A DNA stretch of 64,000 nucleotides. Origin: Zeugodacus cucurbitae (taxonomy: Eukaryota; Arthropoda; Insecta; Diptera; Tephritidae). The notes below the pieces were generated by a model. That model saw only the letters and a program-made list of their open reading frames with translations, ran no database searches and was not told the DNA's origin. Of the stretch, positions 26,590-41,051 are shown piece after piece (the first letter of the stretch is position 1; each line of letters begins with the position of its first letter). The position numbers were made by a program, and so were the translations under genes. The stretch is taken from the NCBI RefSeq assembly GCF_028554725.1, contig NC_071667.1, forward strand, positions 73,454,001-73,518,000. The letters are read 5' to 3'.

Positions 26590-27000
26590 AAAGTGTTCGG
26601 ATCAGTAATCGGATTTAGTTCAAATATGCGCCGTTTCGTTCGATAGTCCCCCCTCGTAGAAGTCCCCCTCCTTATTTGCTTCTTGTCTATCGTAGGCGTT
26701 GATTCGCTTGCTTCAAGCGGTCCAGTTGTTCGCAGTAGATGGTAGAATTAAGCGTCTGCCCATAAGGGAGCAGCTCATATTAGATGACTTCCTTCAAATC
26801 CCACCAAGCACACCAAACTTTCCTGACCGTCAATCCCGGCTTGGCCACCGTTTGGGACGATTCACCGACTTTCGACCAAGACCGTTTTCGCTTGATATTG
26901 TCGTATATGATCCATTTCTCGTCGCCAGCCACCATCCGCTTCAAAAATGGGTCGATTTCGTTCCGTTTCAGCAGCATATCGTAGGTGTTGATTCGGTCTA
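26590..27000 (-). pseudogene. mariner transposase relic, copy 2
   Basis: Minus-strand 26977-26780 encodes the block around the first catalytic Asp (MVAGDEKWIIYDNIKRKRSW) followed by SQTVAKPGLTVRKVWCAWWD. After a stop it continues YELLPYGQTLNSTIYCEQLD to about 26700. It then jumps to the C-terminal piece NKEGDFYEGG (26675-26646) and the end (about 26645-26610), which resembles the end of the relic at 2600-3240. The second and third catalytic Asp blocks are deleted, so it is inactive. It probably belongs to the same mariner family as 2600-3240. Confidence 0.7.
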
Positions 27001-30000
27001 GAAGGTTAGATCAGGTTATATTATGTGAATAATATCCGCTACAGAGGGCCAATAAACCCACTTGGGATATTGAAATAAATTGTTTCAAGCTTCTAATATT
27101 GATTCGGGTCAACGCACTAAAGGTTTCACCTCAGTCCAACATCAGATGATGCATAGTCGAGGAAGAGATCTAGACGATTCCAACATTTCTTCAGGTAACT
27201 TTGACAATTGGCGTCCGGTAAGGTTTTTGGACCGTCCACATGTATGTGTTTTGAATATTGTGTTTACAAGTGCTGAATAAAGAATAATATAACTTCTGAT
27301 GAAAAGAGTGGCTTAAGAGTTCTAATATGTACTCTAGGCCACTCACCCGAATACATTCTCAATAAATATTAGGAAAAGTTGAGAATTAAATTCAAATAAT
27401 TCATGGTTTATATGTTTTCAAATCAAATATCTTCACTACTAAATCATTTTAAGAAAAATCACATGATAAATTTTAAAAAAAATATTTAAACAAAAGTGAG
27501 ATTTCACTTTCTAACGCTGTGTTCTTAATATTTTATATTTGATATATATTATATTTATAAATAACATATTCTATTATTATTATATAGTTAGTCATTTTAT
27601 TGTTGCTCTTACTATTATGATAATTCTGATATTTGTGATATAATTATGTTGTTATTCCATTCATACTTGAGCCTCCTTCAATGCCCTTCAACTTAGTTTT
27701 AATTCTAAGTACACTTTCAACTCACTTTTTATTTTACTCTGTTTATTTATTCCTTCAATCTACTATCAGGCTCACATAGTATTATCATTGTTACTAAATC
27801 TTTATTTAAACGAAAACTTTTTACATTGCGACCAGGTGCTGCGAACTTGAACAACTCTGATCTACAAACGACCTCTAAATTCTTACTCTAGTTAGCAGAT
27901 ATGTATACGCAGTACAAAAAAAAACCAAACATAATAGAATTGAACTTTTAACAATACATACGATTGAATTGAAGACCCTTCAACTATTAGAAAACAAAAA
28001 CAACATAGACTACACTCACCCCCAACACACACATCACACAACAATTTAATCGAGGAGCAGTTTTTCTAAGTTTTGCCGAAAATATTCAATTTAACTACGA
28101 AACTTGCCAAACAGCATCTTCGCACCAGCATGCAAATCTCATTAATGGCGAGGCGAGAGGGCAAAAACGCCGAGTGGACACAAAAACTTAAAAGTTTCCG
28201 ATAAAGTTTCGGCGCAAACTTTCGGCACACGCCGCTCGCCACACCAAGCGACGCACCAAACGGCGATTACACCAGCTAACGGGTTGCAATAAATGCACGA
28301 AGCTCCAGTGGAGGAAATGTAAGTACATGGGAAAACACATACACTTAGAGTTACCGAGGAGAGCGATGCTCTAATGTGCATACCGCAACACTAATGGCCA
28401 CACCCACGCACAAACTCACATTCACTCAAATCCTTAATATTGCTCTTGTTGTTGCATAAAATGTCAAATAAACTTCTGACAACCAGTGCGTGTGCGAGGG
28501 TGTGTGTGTGTATGTGGGTGTGCCGGCTCACGTGCGAGGAATTTCTTCGCATAATTCGAAAAATCGCTTAAGGCGAATTCGCACAAGACAGTGAAGGCAA
28601 AACTTTCCGAGTTCGTTTAAGGAACAATCAGTACGACTTAACACTTTCTTGTGCTGTGAAGGTGAGTGAGTGATTATCACACCTTCGAAGAGTTGCCGGC
28701 ACACATTCTTCACACAAGTGTCTTTACACCTTCGGATTGAGGAATTATTATTGCATGGAAGGGAGTGTGTGTGTGGGTGTGTATTTGATAAATTATTATT
28801 TTTAAATTCATTTTTTTAAGTTCACAAACTTATCCTGTTGATTGCGGTTTTTACTCTCTTCAAGCTAAGAGACATGAGATATAGAGTATGGAAGATATAT
28901 AAGATTTTATATGTTCTTCTCTTATTAATTTTTGGTTTCAAATTAAAAGGTAATGCTGCAGAAATATGAAAGTTAAACTTCATCTGTAAGGTTTTCAAAA
29001 AATAACTTCAGTCGACCTCCCAAGTTTTAAAGAGAATTTAAATTACTTTTTTTTCTTTTCCGAATAACACTTGCGGAAATAATTTAATAATAAAAATGTT
29101 GAATACTATTCCCTTCATCGATGATTTCATTGAGTTACTGAGCGTTAAAAGCAATAAAATATTGTGTTTTGGGATGATACTCATGGAAATCTACCACAGC
29201 ACCACCTAGCGAGATTTATAAAAAAATTCGAAAACGTTAAACGTAGTACACAGCTACCAAAATCACATTTGACACAAAGGGCCACATAATTCAGGGACTT
29301 ATGTCCATAGGACACCCTACAAGAAAGTAGTCTGATCATTTCAATAGATCTCACTTTCGTGGTATTTACTAAATATATATAGTGGACTTTTGTCTAAAGA
29401 AATCCATTGATGGACCAAACTATAATCTATCTAAGAGTTATTGATTCCTGATTATGCTTTGTGTAGAAATTCGTCCAAGACTTATGAAATTAAGAATTGT
29501 CCTTAACGTCTTAGTTTAAGCAAGAACCTGAGTACCTTTCCAGACCTCTGAAGCAAAATCTATTTTCTATGGTCCTTTTTTTAATTACTTCATTGAGGTC
29601 TGTTACAGCAATTCCGAATATTTTTTTCGTGATCTATCATTAGTTTTCGACATGTTATGAAAGCCTATCCAATCAATACTCACAAGGTTGATCGCTAAAG
29701 TTTGGACAGTCGTCACTCACACTCTCTCCGATGTAAAATGGTTAACCGATACCCCAAAAGCTTCTAACTTATAAAACCAAAATAAATCCCAAATCCCGTT
29801 ACATAAACCAATTAATCCCGTTACTTAAAAGCAACCGAATTTACAACCCTAACACGCTTATAAAAAAAATACATGAAAGAAGGTGTGTCTGTGCGTTTGG
29901 CTTTGATAAATGATCCTAAATCAAACAGAAGCCGCAACTCAAATTGATGTAGCTTACATATGACCCTCATATGCAAAGCTGTTATACACATATATGTACT

Positions 30001-33000
30001 ATCCATATCCCGCAGAGTGTTGTGGCAGGCAGCAGGACATAAATGGGAAAATCGAAAAATGTTTTTTATTGTTTGCGTATGAAAAAACAACAAAACCATA
30101 TTATAAAGCTATGTCCACACACAAATATATACATAGACAATTGTTTGTTATTGGCTGCCAAAAAGCAAAGATCTCAAAGCAAACCGGTAGTGCTGCTGTG
30201 GGTGCGAAGAAAAAACAAAACAAACCAAAAGGTGGGTGAACACTTGCCTGTGGGAACTAACCGCATTTGACAGCAATGTGGATAGCTTCGACTAGAAGGC
30301 ACTCATAGCAAAAGCAAGTGAAAATTTTCAATTCGAATCGAGTATTTTTGGTAGTTTGGGCCCCACCAGCTGTCATTCACAGCCGAGCTGAATCGTTTAC
30401 TGTAGAGTGAGTACGCAACTCAGTATAGAAGTGGGTGTGTCGAAGCAACACACCTTACTCACTTTGTTGTTATTTTGGGTTCACATATTGTTGTTGTACA
30501 CACATGATTCTATATTTAAAGCTAGGCAAATTTGGATTTTTTGCCTCGAAGCTTTCTTGCGTGGCGATTCCCTCTTCAACTTCCTCAAAAACGCCTTTTT
30601 GTGTTCTTGCGAAGCTGTGAAAATGTATTAGCCTTCGGGCCAAGTTGTCGCCATTGGTGGCAGACATTAATCATCGGCCAATATAAATTAGCAATTAATA
30701 ATACCAACTGACTCAGCGCATTCAAAGCCAAATGTGCTGTGAGAACCAAAGGCCAAATTACGTAAATTTTCTGGTGTTGGTTTCACTTAGACGTTCCAAT
30801 GCACTTTTTGGCAAAACCTTTCGACAGTTTGTGGTGTGAAAAGTTGGAAAACAATTTTTTTCTCAACTAAAATCCACAAAAGCCGCAATCAGAGTGACTT
30901 ACAGTCAAAATAGTTCAATGTGTTTTTAATAGCAGCGCATATGCGGAGTCATTCACCATGGAAACTAATATCGTAAGGGTTCAACATGACTAATTTTGTA
31001 AGGGTAAAAAAATCGCATACCAGTGGGAAATTTTCATATTTTTTAATGAATTTAGAAAAAAATTAATTCATATATTAAATAGAATAAAATTATCTAAATA
31101 GGTGTAGAATAAATATGGTATGTGTCTTTGCTAAATTGCAATCAGTGTTCCAACTCATATTTTCATATGAGGACATAAAAGGAAATTTAACCCTATTCAG
31201 TCCATAAATAAATTTTCTCAATAATTTGACACCAGTGCCACCTATCGAGAGAAGATGTTTCAACTGTCTCATTCCTAGGAAATCAAGAATATTTTTTCCT
31301 GTTCAACTATACATTCACTACCGGGTAGATTGTCTATATCGACAGCTGTTGTGGACGCTCGCATATTTTTCAGCACTCCCTCTAGATCGCTTGAAGATGG
31401 CTAATAAATTAAGTGAATTTTCAGCGCCTTGTTGCTGCGACGCTTATCATTTGTATTGACTGCTGTTGTTGTAATGGCTGCCAATGCTATTGGTTGTGAT
31501 GTGGCAGCGGTTTAGCATTTTGCGTTTTGCGGCAACATAACTTTGCCTCGGCACTGGCAAATAGCTCGATAAATTTATATGAGTGTGTGCGCGACTATGT
31601 ATTCGTGTCTAACGAAGATAAATAGTATTGTAGCTGAAGTTTCTTGCCTGCCAAATTTAATGGAAAATTGAAAAATAAAAAGCTTTTCAATAGCTGCAAA
31701 TCGAGGCATACATATGCAGATGCGTGAGTATGTGTATACTATCAACGTTGCATCCAAGCTCCACTGCTGATTCGGAAATAATGGAATCGTGTACCATTTC
31801 GGAAATGATTTTTTGACGTTGAGATTTGGTGTAATTGTCTTTGTTTAATGTAGAATCTTTAGAATAGTTGAGAATTTGAGCTTTCTGATTGTTACAAGAA
31901 AACGAATTTGTACTATTTAATATTTATTTTTATGATTTTCCAACAGAAAAAATTTCACTAAAGAGACATTAAGATATCGTTTCATTGTAGTAACAACAAA
32001 ATTTAAAATTATAATTTTTTGTTTTTTTAATTTTTTTGTAGCTCTCACACTTATATAAACCCAGCGATTATGCACCACTATCCTTTAATAATTAAATGCA
32101 CACACACTTTGTCATACAAAGTTATTGCTTCAGCTCTATCTCTTTGTTCGACACTCAAATAAACAACACTGGCTGCTGAATAAGCTTAACGGTACACTTT
32201 TTCTCTTGAATTCTTTAATCTGTGCATTAATTTATGAGAACACCTTTTAACCGCTGTAATCGCATTTAAAGGACACGCTTAGAATTTGAGTAAATTTGCA
32301 AATGTACTCACAAAGTGAGAGAGAGAGAGAGAGAAAACCCTTTTTGCGAAAAATCGTTAACTCTATTTAAAATTTTCTTAAAATATGATCTAATAAATAG
32401 CGTGGGTATGAGCATTCCGTTATAGCCTGAACAATATAGTAAAGTTAGTAGGTATCCATCCATCGTGAATAGACTTGATTACATACTGTATGCTAAGGAA
32501 AAGGCAGAAAGAGAATTATGACTTATTTCCTTTCGTTTCGTTTCTGAAACTCATAGATTTCTCATATTGAATTGTATATCCTACATTTACTTGGGTGTCA
32601 CCAAAGATACGGTCAACTTTTATTCCGGTCTCTCTGGTTGTTCTTAAAAAACTTACTTAACACAAGAACTTTCATTAGTTTTTGCTCAGTGGAATGTTTC
32701 TGGGACAGTTCCCGTATTTATAATTGTTGGATAGTTGAGATGGGACTGATGCTAATTGTTGTTATTGTCTATATAAAAGGATAATATGGCTCTCAAAGAC
32801 AAAACATCAAAAAAGGTCTCGATTTTTCAATATGCATACTAGACTGCCGAAGTCTAATAAATCTATTCATGTGTTAAAATTCATAATCCCGTGATTCGAA
32901 AATAGTAATATGCACTTAGGAGCTTAATTAAGTGATATTTTTATGATACAAAAGGCAATATCTTGTTGTTCTGGGTAAAACGGAATTTCTGTATTTCCTC

Positions 33001-35116
33001 TAAAAGAAAAGTATGGACAGATCCATAGAATCTGGGATCGCTTAACATAAACAAAAAGATATTGTCGAACAAGTACTAGAAGACATTGTTTTAAGTAAAG
33101 AGGATAGAAGACCCACCAAAAAACTGAATTGTTGTAAACCTTCTTCCTTGTCTCACAAATAGATCACATTTAAGAGCAATGGTATAACTTTCATATATGT
33201 ATATGGTATACATACTTCGAAGCCAAATTATCTCATTCACGTAATTACTAACCTCCTCCTATTTAAGCTAACGAACAAAAAATCCTAAAAGTTACTAAGC
33301 TGTTTGTTGCTTTTTTTAATTGCCTTATGCGATAACGGTTCAGTGCAGAAACTTCATTGCCACAAAAATAGCTAAACCCACAAAACTGTTGCATGCAACA
33401 AACAGCGCCACTAACACTAATACTCAAACATATTTAGTCACATATCTGTATACATATGAGCACACAAATGAGTTGATACGCAAAACAAACAGTTATACAG
33501 TGGTGGTAGTGGTGCAGTGTATGTGCCACATGGTGCGCTGCCGGTATTAGAAAGGGCGTTCAAGCGACGCTCCGCTTTGCAAGTGGCGACACAAAATCGC
33601 ACCGAAAATAAACCCACAAAACAAACTGGAAATCAGCACCGCGCTTTGGGCGAAAAAGCAGCACAGCTGAGAATTTAACTTAACTTAAATAACACAACAG
33701 CAACAACAAAGAGCAATGTAAACTTGTAAACACCAACAGCGGCAGCGGGCAGCAACAATGGAACAAACACGAAATGCTACAACAAAAACAAAATGCAAGA
33801 AAAACGAAGGCGAAAAGATTAAACAACTCAAACTAAAACTAAAATTGTAACATGTGCATATGGCCAAAAGTGAAATAACGGTTGAAATTGTTGGAAGAAA
33901 AAAATGTGAAACTAATTCGGAGCGAACAGTGGGCCTGTTTACAGAAATTTGTGATTAAAAATTTTACTTATCAAATGATGACGTTTGTTAATTAAAGCGG
34001 ATATAAATTTATTATTTAAAGAATTTGATAAAAAAAATTTGAATTTTCAAAATTTTTGGATTAAAAAATATAAAAAATTTAAATTTTCAAAATTTTTGGA
34101 ATAAAAAAAAATATAAAAAATTTTAATTATCAAAATTCTTTGAAATTTTTTAAATTTCAAAAAAAAATGTATGATCAGTTCTAAAATTTTCTATATTTTT
34201 TTGATTTTTGTTAAAATAATCTGAAGGTTCTAACAATCTCAAAGTTAATTATTTTCTTTATTCTTTTTATGTTTCCTATACTATTATGCCCTACCGTAAC
34301 CCACCCCATTAAGCTCAAAGGCTGCATAGCTTTGCAGGCAACTGTTGAAACTTTAAGCTTTAAGTTCATTTGTGTGCAGCTATTACATATTGCTGAGCTA
34401 TTTCTAGTCTGTTCTCTGTGTGTTTGTTTTATTTTTCTCGCCGCGAGTGTTTTAGTTTTCATTACTTTAATCTCTTGTGTTTGTTCGTTTGTTTATTTGG
34501 TTACTCTGCTTTAATTTTTAGTGCTGCGCTTTATTAGCTCTTTTTTTCTTCGCTTTTTTCGACAAAGCTTTGCTCTGCACACTCGGCAGTTTTTGGTTGG
34601 TGTTACTCTCACTAACATTTTGTTTTGTTGCAAGTTGGTTTTTGAGGCGCAAACTTTGATGTTATTCGCCGCCGGCTGGAGGCGCGCAACACCAGGAAAA
34701 AAGGATGCCATTTACATATGAACGTGGGTATATTTGTATAAATTTCGAGGCCTTCATGCTGTAGTAAACTATTTAATTCAGCACATTTGCTTACTAGATA
34801 CGAATGGAAGATATTTGGTTGCTGAATCAAATCTCACTTTATTTATTTAATTTTTTTTTGTGAAGTTGACTAATAAGGTTTAAAGTAGGACTTTCTTCAT
34901 CTTTTTATAACTTTTTGTCTTTGCTACACTAATTCTTTAAATATAATTTTTCTTTCAATCTTTTCGAATATATACTTATTTCTTTAAATATATATATATC
35001 ACCTTTTACAGCCATTTTAAATATTTATATTCATTATCAAGCCTCGATTTTCGAAATACAACTTTGGTTCCCTTAACAAAACAGACGTAGATGGACTACA
35101 GAATATCTATAGCTAA
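27001..35116. other. intron segment, no gene recognised
   Basis: AT-rich. Contains GT-rich microsatellites (28498-28520, 28764-28780), a (GA)n run (32319-32333) and a block of A/T repeats at 34020-34160. No open frame has recognisable content. Confidence 0.5.
34020..34165. repeat. short tandem array of about 45-50 bp A/T-rich units
   Basis: The phrase ttcaaaatttttgga recurs at 34046, 34086 and, diverged, near 34128, separated by runs of A and tataaaaaattt. This is a local tandem duplication of low-complexity sequence. Confidence 0.55.
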
Positions 35117-35118
35117 TA

Positions 35119-35506
35119 GCGTTTTTAGACAGGACTAATTGCTCAATTAACCGTCATCTGCCCAATTAAAACGCTTATTAAGATCGATTTACCATACAAA
35201 ACCAAAATCCACATTTATTTTTAATTGAATTTTAATCGACTTGAAAATGAAATGCAACTCTGCTACAAAGACGCACGATATACGTTCTTTGTCTGCGATT
35301 TGCTGTATTTTGTGATAAAAAAATTGCGGCAGATGTCGCTGCTAAAAATATCAATGAGCTGATAAAACTTACAAACTTCTTATGAAATGCAAAAACTAAA
35401 ATGTATAACAGCTGATCGGTTATCGAGTAGTCGGCAGTATAAAAGGAAAAAAACGATTTCACAATAACAATTGTAATTGGTCAATTAATTTGGCTGTATA
35501 AAACGC
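35119..35506 (-). mobile_element. TA-flanked MITE, copy 2 (388 bp)
   Basis: The left end is GCGTTTTTAGACAG after TA at 35117-35118, and the right end is CTGTATAAAACGC before TA at 35507-35508. The body is the reverse complement of the 11525-11911 copy (cgatttaccatacaaaac, gcagatgtcgctgctaaaaa, cagctgatcggttatcgag). Non-coding. Confidence 0.8.
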
Positions 35507-35508
35507 TA

Positions 35509-38500
35509 TAAAGCGTTTGAAAGAACATGATAATATTTAAAACTCTAAAAATGTGAGTGTACAGAAACTTAATTTCCAACCAAAGTGGTTATTCTGGTTT
35601 CACAAAACACTATCTCATCCCCCTATCTCATTAACCATAGAACCTAACTTTATGTGATCTATTCTCTGTTAAAATAGTGTTTCCGATGTTGATTGCAGCT
35701 TTATAGAATCGAACAGGTAATATAACCTTTAAGATCACAATTAGATCGTTACCTTATAAATAAAAAAGTGTTTTTCCCGTCTTCTTTCTGATTTATAATT
35801 ACCATGATAGTTCAGGACTTCAGCTAGAACAAGGTAAATAGAATAAGATCGATAATCTTAAACCAATTCTTAATTAAGCCTTTAAATGATTTCCTGTTGA
35901 AAGAAACAAATTTTTCCAAGATTTCAAAACAAAATTGAATATATTAGATACTTGGTCATCTACGAACTAATCAATTTATTTAAGAAGACAACCGAGAAAA
36001 ACACTTTTTTCGTTTTTTTTTTCAGGTAAATGCATTATGTATAACCTACTTCAAGCGAAGTATTTCTACAATCATAAAACGTATTCTCTTATATTTTCTC
36101 GAAATCTTTGTAACATAGATTTAGGTTTTCGAAATACTATGACATAAATGAGTAGACTACACACTTCCAGACCAGTTTCAACTGCTATGGGGTGCAAGTA
36201 ACTACCTAAATATTGTATTAAACCATAGTTTCAGAAAAAAAGGAAAAATAAAACAACTAAAGCACAACAATAACAAATAAAACTATACAACTGTCTACTA
36301 AACCACTGCTCCACCATCGGCACTGCGACCAGATTAGAAACTTCAAAATACTGAGGGAGACCACTAGAGCAAACTGAAGTTGCATTGTTTTGAATATTTA
36401 AAATGTGGCACAGTAGTTGAAAAAATAAGGAACAAATGGCAAACTATGTAATATGAAAGCACACATATTCACATAGATCTGCATGAGAGGTAACAGCATA
36501 TGCCTTCAACATGCTACAATGCATACAAAATATTAAATAATTTGGACTTTGCTTTATAAATATAAAAAAATAGTAGCATCAGGCTTAAAGAGTGACATTT
36601 GAGTGAATAAATGTAAAAATAAAATGATGTGAAATGGATGTCATATGAGAGAAAAGTTAAAAAAATTTAAAATAAAATTATTTATTTGAGATTTATAATA
36701 GACAGTGCTCAATTTTGGCACTTTTCTGTAATTTTATGTATTTACAATTTCATTTTTTTGTTAGATATTGCGAAATATTTTACTATAAACAGACATTTTA
36801 AAAAAAGTTATTCGCTTATAATTATAACAAAATAATTAATTAAATTAAATAAAATATTTTCAAGCCATTTTTATTAAAAATTCCAAACAAAGTTTTTTTT
36901 TATTAAAACACGTTATATTATTCTCAAAATGCCATCAATATATAATTTTTAATCAAAAAGTAATTTAAAGTATATCATTTCACTAATAAATTTCTTTCTA
37001 CTATAGAATATGTATTCTCCAGTATTCACTTATTATTTCAACTTTCATCAAGCCCTCACAGTTTTTCATACCAATTTATCCACACGAAACTTCCTTCAAG
37101 GTTTGTTGTTAGGTTGATGGCATATAATATTATATTTCATTTTAAATATACTTTCACTGTTGAGCGCAGCTGCCCGCAGGTGCTTGTCATAACAAAATGA
37201 AACTTGACCAAACAGATATGCACATGAAATAGTGCAATGACACACATACAACAACAACATACACACACATATACAAATACCTGCACCTGCATGCGAAAAT
37301 CCTTGTATGAGTAACATAAACCCTTTCTAGCCCAAGTTGATTGTGAAAGTAGAGCACTCATACGCCCTGTACGCCACAGCTGAACATATGCAGCGGACGA
37401 AGAAAGTGTCGCCAATGTATGGTTGTATGAGTATGGGTATTTTTGTGAGTGTATTAAAGTAGAAAATATTAAAATTCATACGCATATTGGTGCGCAGCAC
37501 TTTCCCTAGCATATTTTTGTTTTTATATATATTTTTTAATTGAGGAGAGTGGATACGCTTGGTGGGTACACAATTGTTGGTCTGATTTCTGTTGTTGTTT
37601 GCAAACATATTGTGTGCTCCACTTCAGTCACAGCTCGGCACGAATGCCTGTAAAGTTCGCACGAGTGGCGTTGTGTCCTTCCCTGTCACACACAGATACC
37701 CACACCTACACACGCTGGCAACAATGAAATATGTATGTGGCAGACACTGTAAGTTAACGTGTGACAAACCGCATGTAATAAAAGTATATTTTTGGGGAAA
37801 AAAATGAAATTTGGCAGCTTTGAAAAATGTTGCACCGCACACATCCTTGTCGTCGCAAAAAGGAAACCGTGCTGGCCATGAAGTCAACGATTTCCGGCTA
37901 TGTTCCGTACATAACCTTGAGTCTCGGCGACATTTAACATTTTCGGCCATATGAGTACACACGAGTGAGAGACCCCACACACACCACACGTGGTGCACTT
38001 CCAACACTCCGGTGACTGCCTTCTGGTTGTTGTCGGTCGCCTGCCTGCCACATGCCACATATGCGTTGCATGCCTGCTTGTGCTGCATGTCCACTAAACG
38101 GGCGACAATTGTGCTGAGACTTTTGTGGTATCTTGATAGCAGAGCATTTGTTAAGCTTTCACTATCTAAAGGGGATGCAGAAATGCGATGCTTTATATGT
38201 GAGAGTTTGTGTGAGCTTGTAAAGCTCTGTGTTGGACGCGCACTTTTCACATGCAATTTGTGTTGAAAAGCGACAAGCGACATTATTTAAAGGTGACACA
38301 GCACGCACACACTCAAACTCATGCATCTACCCAGTAGCTTCAACACAGTTAGATACACCGATGCTTTGCTGAGATAGTCAAGTCAAGGATTTGATGCATA
38401 TAGCAGTAGCCACTGTTGTTGCACTTAGCCAAGCATGGTTAGGCGTAAAATTTTTAACTACTCACAGTGATGAATTTTGTTTGAAATTTGGAAAAAAATA

Positions 38501-40917
38501 TTTTGTGTAAATAAATTTTCACTAAAAGCTTTTAGACAAAGCTAGCTTTAGTGAATCAAAAATCAGAGCGTTTACTTCAACTTCTTTTTTGTCCAAAAAT
38601 ATCACAGAAATCTCAAATTTTTCTCAAAATTTCTCTTCCAGGGTAAATTTTAGTAAACTTGTGTAACTTCTTCCGCTTAATTTCTCTTAAGATAGAGATT
38701 CTAACTGGTCCTAATTTCCGTTTGATTAAAAATTCCGATCTATATAGAATACAGTCTCCACAAACTTCACACCTAAGTGATGACTGAGCTACTATATGGA
38801 GATGAACTGTTGAAGACTCCAGGATATGAACCATTAGGTTGAGTTATCTGTTATTAGAAAGGGTCAACTGAACAGACTCTGTACCCTTTATCTATATATA
38901 ATTAAGATTTTTCACTTCAGGAATTATAATATTTTCAATTTTCCTACATAAAAACCGAAATTTCCCACTGTTACTCAGCACTTTAAACTTCCACAGCTAA
39001 CAATACTGATCATACGACGGCCTTTAAACCATTGTCTGAAAATGCATTTCTGCATTTTACGCCCCAAAAACTCGCTGCACACCAGCCAACCATTCAGCAA
39101 GCTCTTGTCTGACTGGTATGTATAACGCTCTCTGGTTTGCTTGTCAGCACAATCGTTTGGGACGTATTGCTGTTAGCGGCGTGTCCTTTGATACTTCGTT
39201 ACGGCTGACCATGGCTAGGATTACAAATCTAGTTCGCAGCTATGAGCACCATCTTCAAGCTAACCTCTGTCACACACTCCTGCGTGCATGTGTGTGTCTC
39301 AGGCGCTTGTAAGTGTAAGATACTCATTACACAAAGGTGTCCAACGGGGCTTCAAGAAAGCAGCGCCAAAGGACATATGAAGCGACACAAAGCCAAGTGG
39401 CAGGCTGCTCAATGTAGTAAGACAAGCAAAGCCAAATGGCGCCAACAATAACTACAATGACATGGCATGCATGTGTCGAGGCATACTTGTAGGCGCTGCA
39501 TAGAAAAAAGGAATACGTGTCGTAATGTTGTGTGCAAATGGAGCTGCCGATTTCTATTTGGCTTATTGAAGCTGCTGTGGAATTTTCTAATTTGTTGAGA
39601 TTTCTACACAATTCTTTTTGATTTGAGGTACACACGAGTGTATGTTGACGGTTGGGCAACAGGAAGTGTAGAAATGATAATGGAAAGGAATGTCCTTCTG
39701 TTGTGGGAATGTCTGGCTGACCATATACAAACTGATATATGTTTATAGATATAAACATGTGAAGTGAATGTTGGAAATATGTCGAAGCTTTAGGTGAATA
39801 ATGAAGATATAATGAAGGTACATATGAGTATTGACAATAAATAAGTCTTCAATATTGGGAGAGCCTTTGGCTTAATCAATGTATGAAATTTAATTAGGGT
39901 CACTTTTGTAATTGAGGAGTTTAAGTTTTTAACCTACTGTTAAGACTCTTTTTAAAAAATCTCTCTACTGTCACTACCAAGCCCACCCAGTGCTCCATAT
40001 AGTCTAGTTTGAATGAGTAGGGATGCTTGAAAGTCAGAAGAAGATGAAAAATACATTTTTAAATTTTAAATCTCATGTCCCTAAAATAAGTTCTCATTTC
40101 ATCACTATAAAAGCGGCCCAAAAGCTCCTTAAATTGCAGCTAACAACTGCTAAATCACATTTGAGAACCCGATTATATTGAGAGGTAAACAGAGGGAGCT
40201 GTTAGACTGCTCAATGTTTAGCCTTTAAAGATTTCGTATTGCTTTAATCCGCTCGTATCCAGAAATCTCTTCAAGTATTGTTTCATTAAAACACACCTCT
40301 ACCTTACTTTGGCAAAATTGACCTTTCAATCTCCAAATTGATGCTGTTACCGTTACTTCATTACCACAAATTGGATAATCACACACAGAGGTGCAAAGGT
40401 GACCCAAACATTTCGGGTATCTTCCAACACAGCGGAGCTCGGGCTAAAGACTTTTTTGTTGCCACCAAAACAATGCATAACGGGAAACAATGCTACCAAT
40501 ATGAATGGCCAAGAGTCAGACGCTTCTAAGCAAGCAACTTTTCATGCGCTTCTTTGAGCTGACCATTCGCCTTTAGGACATGAAACAACAGCGTTTGCTG
40601 GCGAAATGATGTTTTGGCATATTCTCGAGTCACTACCTCTCATTCTCTCGGTATGGATGAGCTTTGAGTGGCAAACATTGTTCTGAAAATTAGATAATTG
40701 CGTAAAGTCTTTTTGAATACTCAAAGAAGGTAGAAAGTGCTTTCTTGGTTTTAGGAGGTGAAAATTTTCATTGAACAATTTCATGAGTTTCTGGAGTTTG
40801 GAAACACTTAATGGGGGAAAAATGTTGAATATTTTGTAGAGTTATTTTCTTTTGAAAATATTTAAATTTTTTATTTCTTATTTGTAAATTGTTAATCTTT
40901 ATCCATTCTTAACTTAC
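35509..40917. other. intron segment before the Ig2 first-half exon, no gene recognised
   Basis: The most GC-balanced stretch, 37560-38300, contains a 219-codon minus-strand open frame (38283-37624) with no recognisable domain, signal peptide or splice context. CA-rich microsatellite lies at 37250-37275. Confidence 0.45.
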
Positions 40918-41051
40918 CACCATATTATTTATTGTGAATTTTAGCTCGGCGCGTGGCCTTGACGGCGGCGTACTGCAATTGGCGCGCAGCACATCGCCCG
41001 GTTCGTAGCGTGTGTGCTCGGTGAAGAGTGTTGGCCGCTTTTCGGGTAATT
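40918..41051 (-). CDS. Beat-family protein, exon encoding the Ig1-Ig2 linker and first half of Ig2
   Basis: The exon has 134 bases. The acceptor is tttgcag and the donor is gtaagt at 40917-40912. The split codon G|AA with the 60449 exon gives Glu and opens the frame ELPEKRPTLF, the linker that follows Ig1 in Beat proteins. Then come YEPGDVLRANC (residues 16-26), with the B-strand Cys26 of Ig2 and an NCS sequon, and PSRPRAELKFTINN, the Beat C-strand region in which the canonical Ig tryptophan is replaced (Phe here). The exon ends in phase 0 after ATG GTG. An alternative donor three bases upstream (GTGGTA) would remove one codon, but the chosen site has the consensus GTAAGT. Confidence 0.9.
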
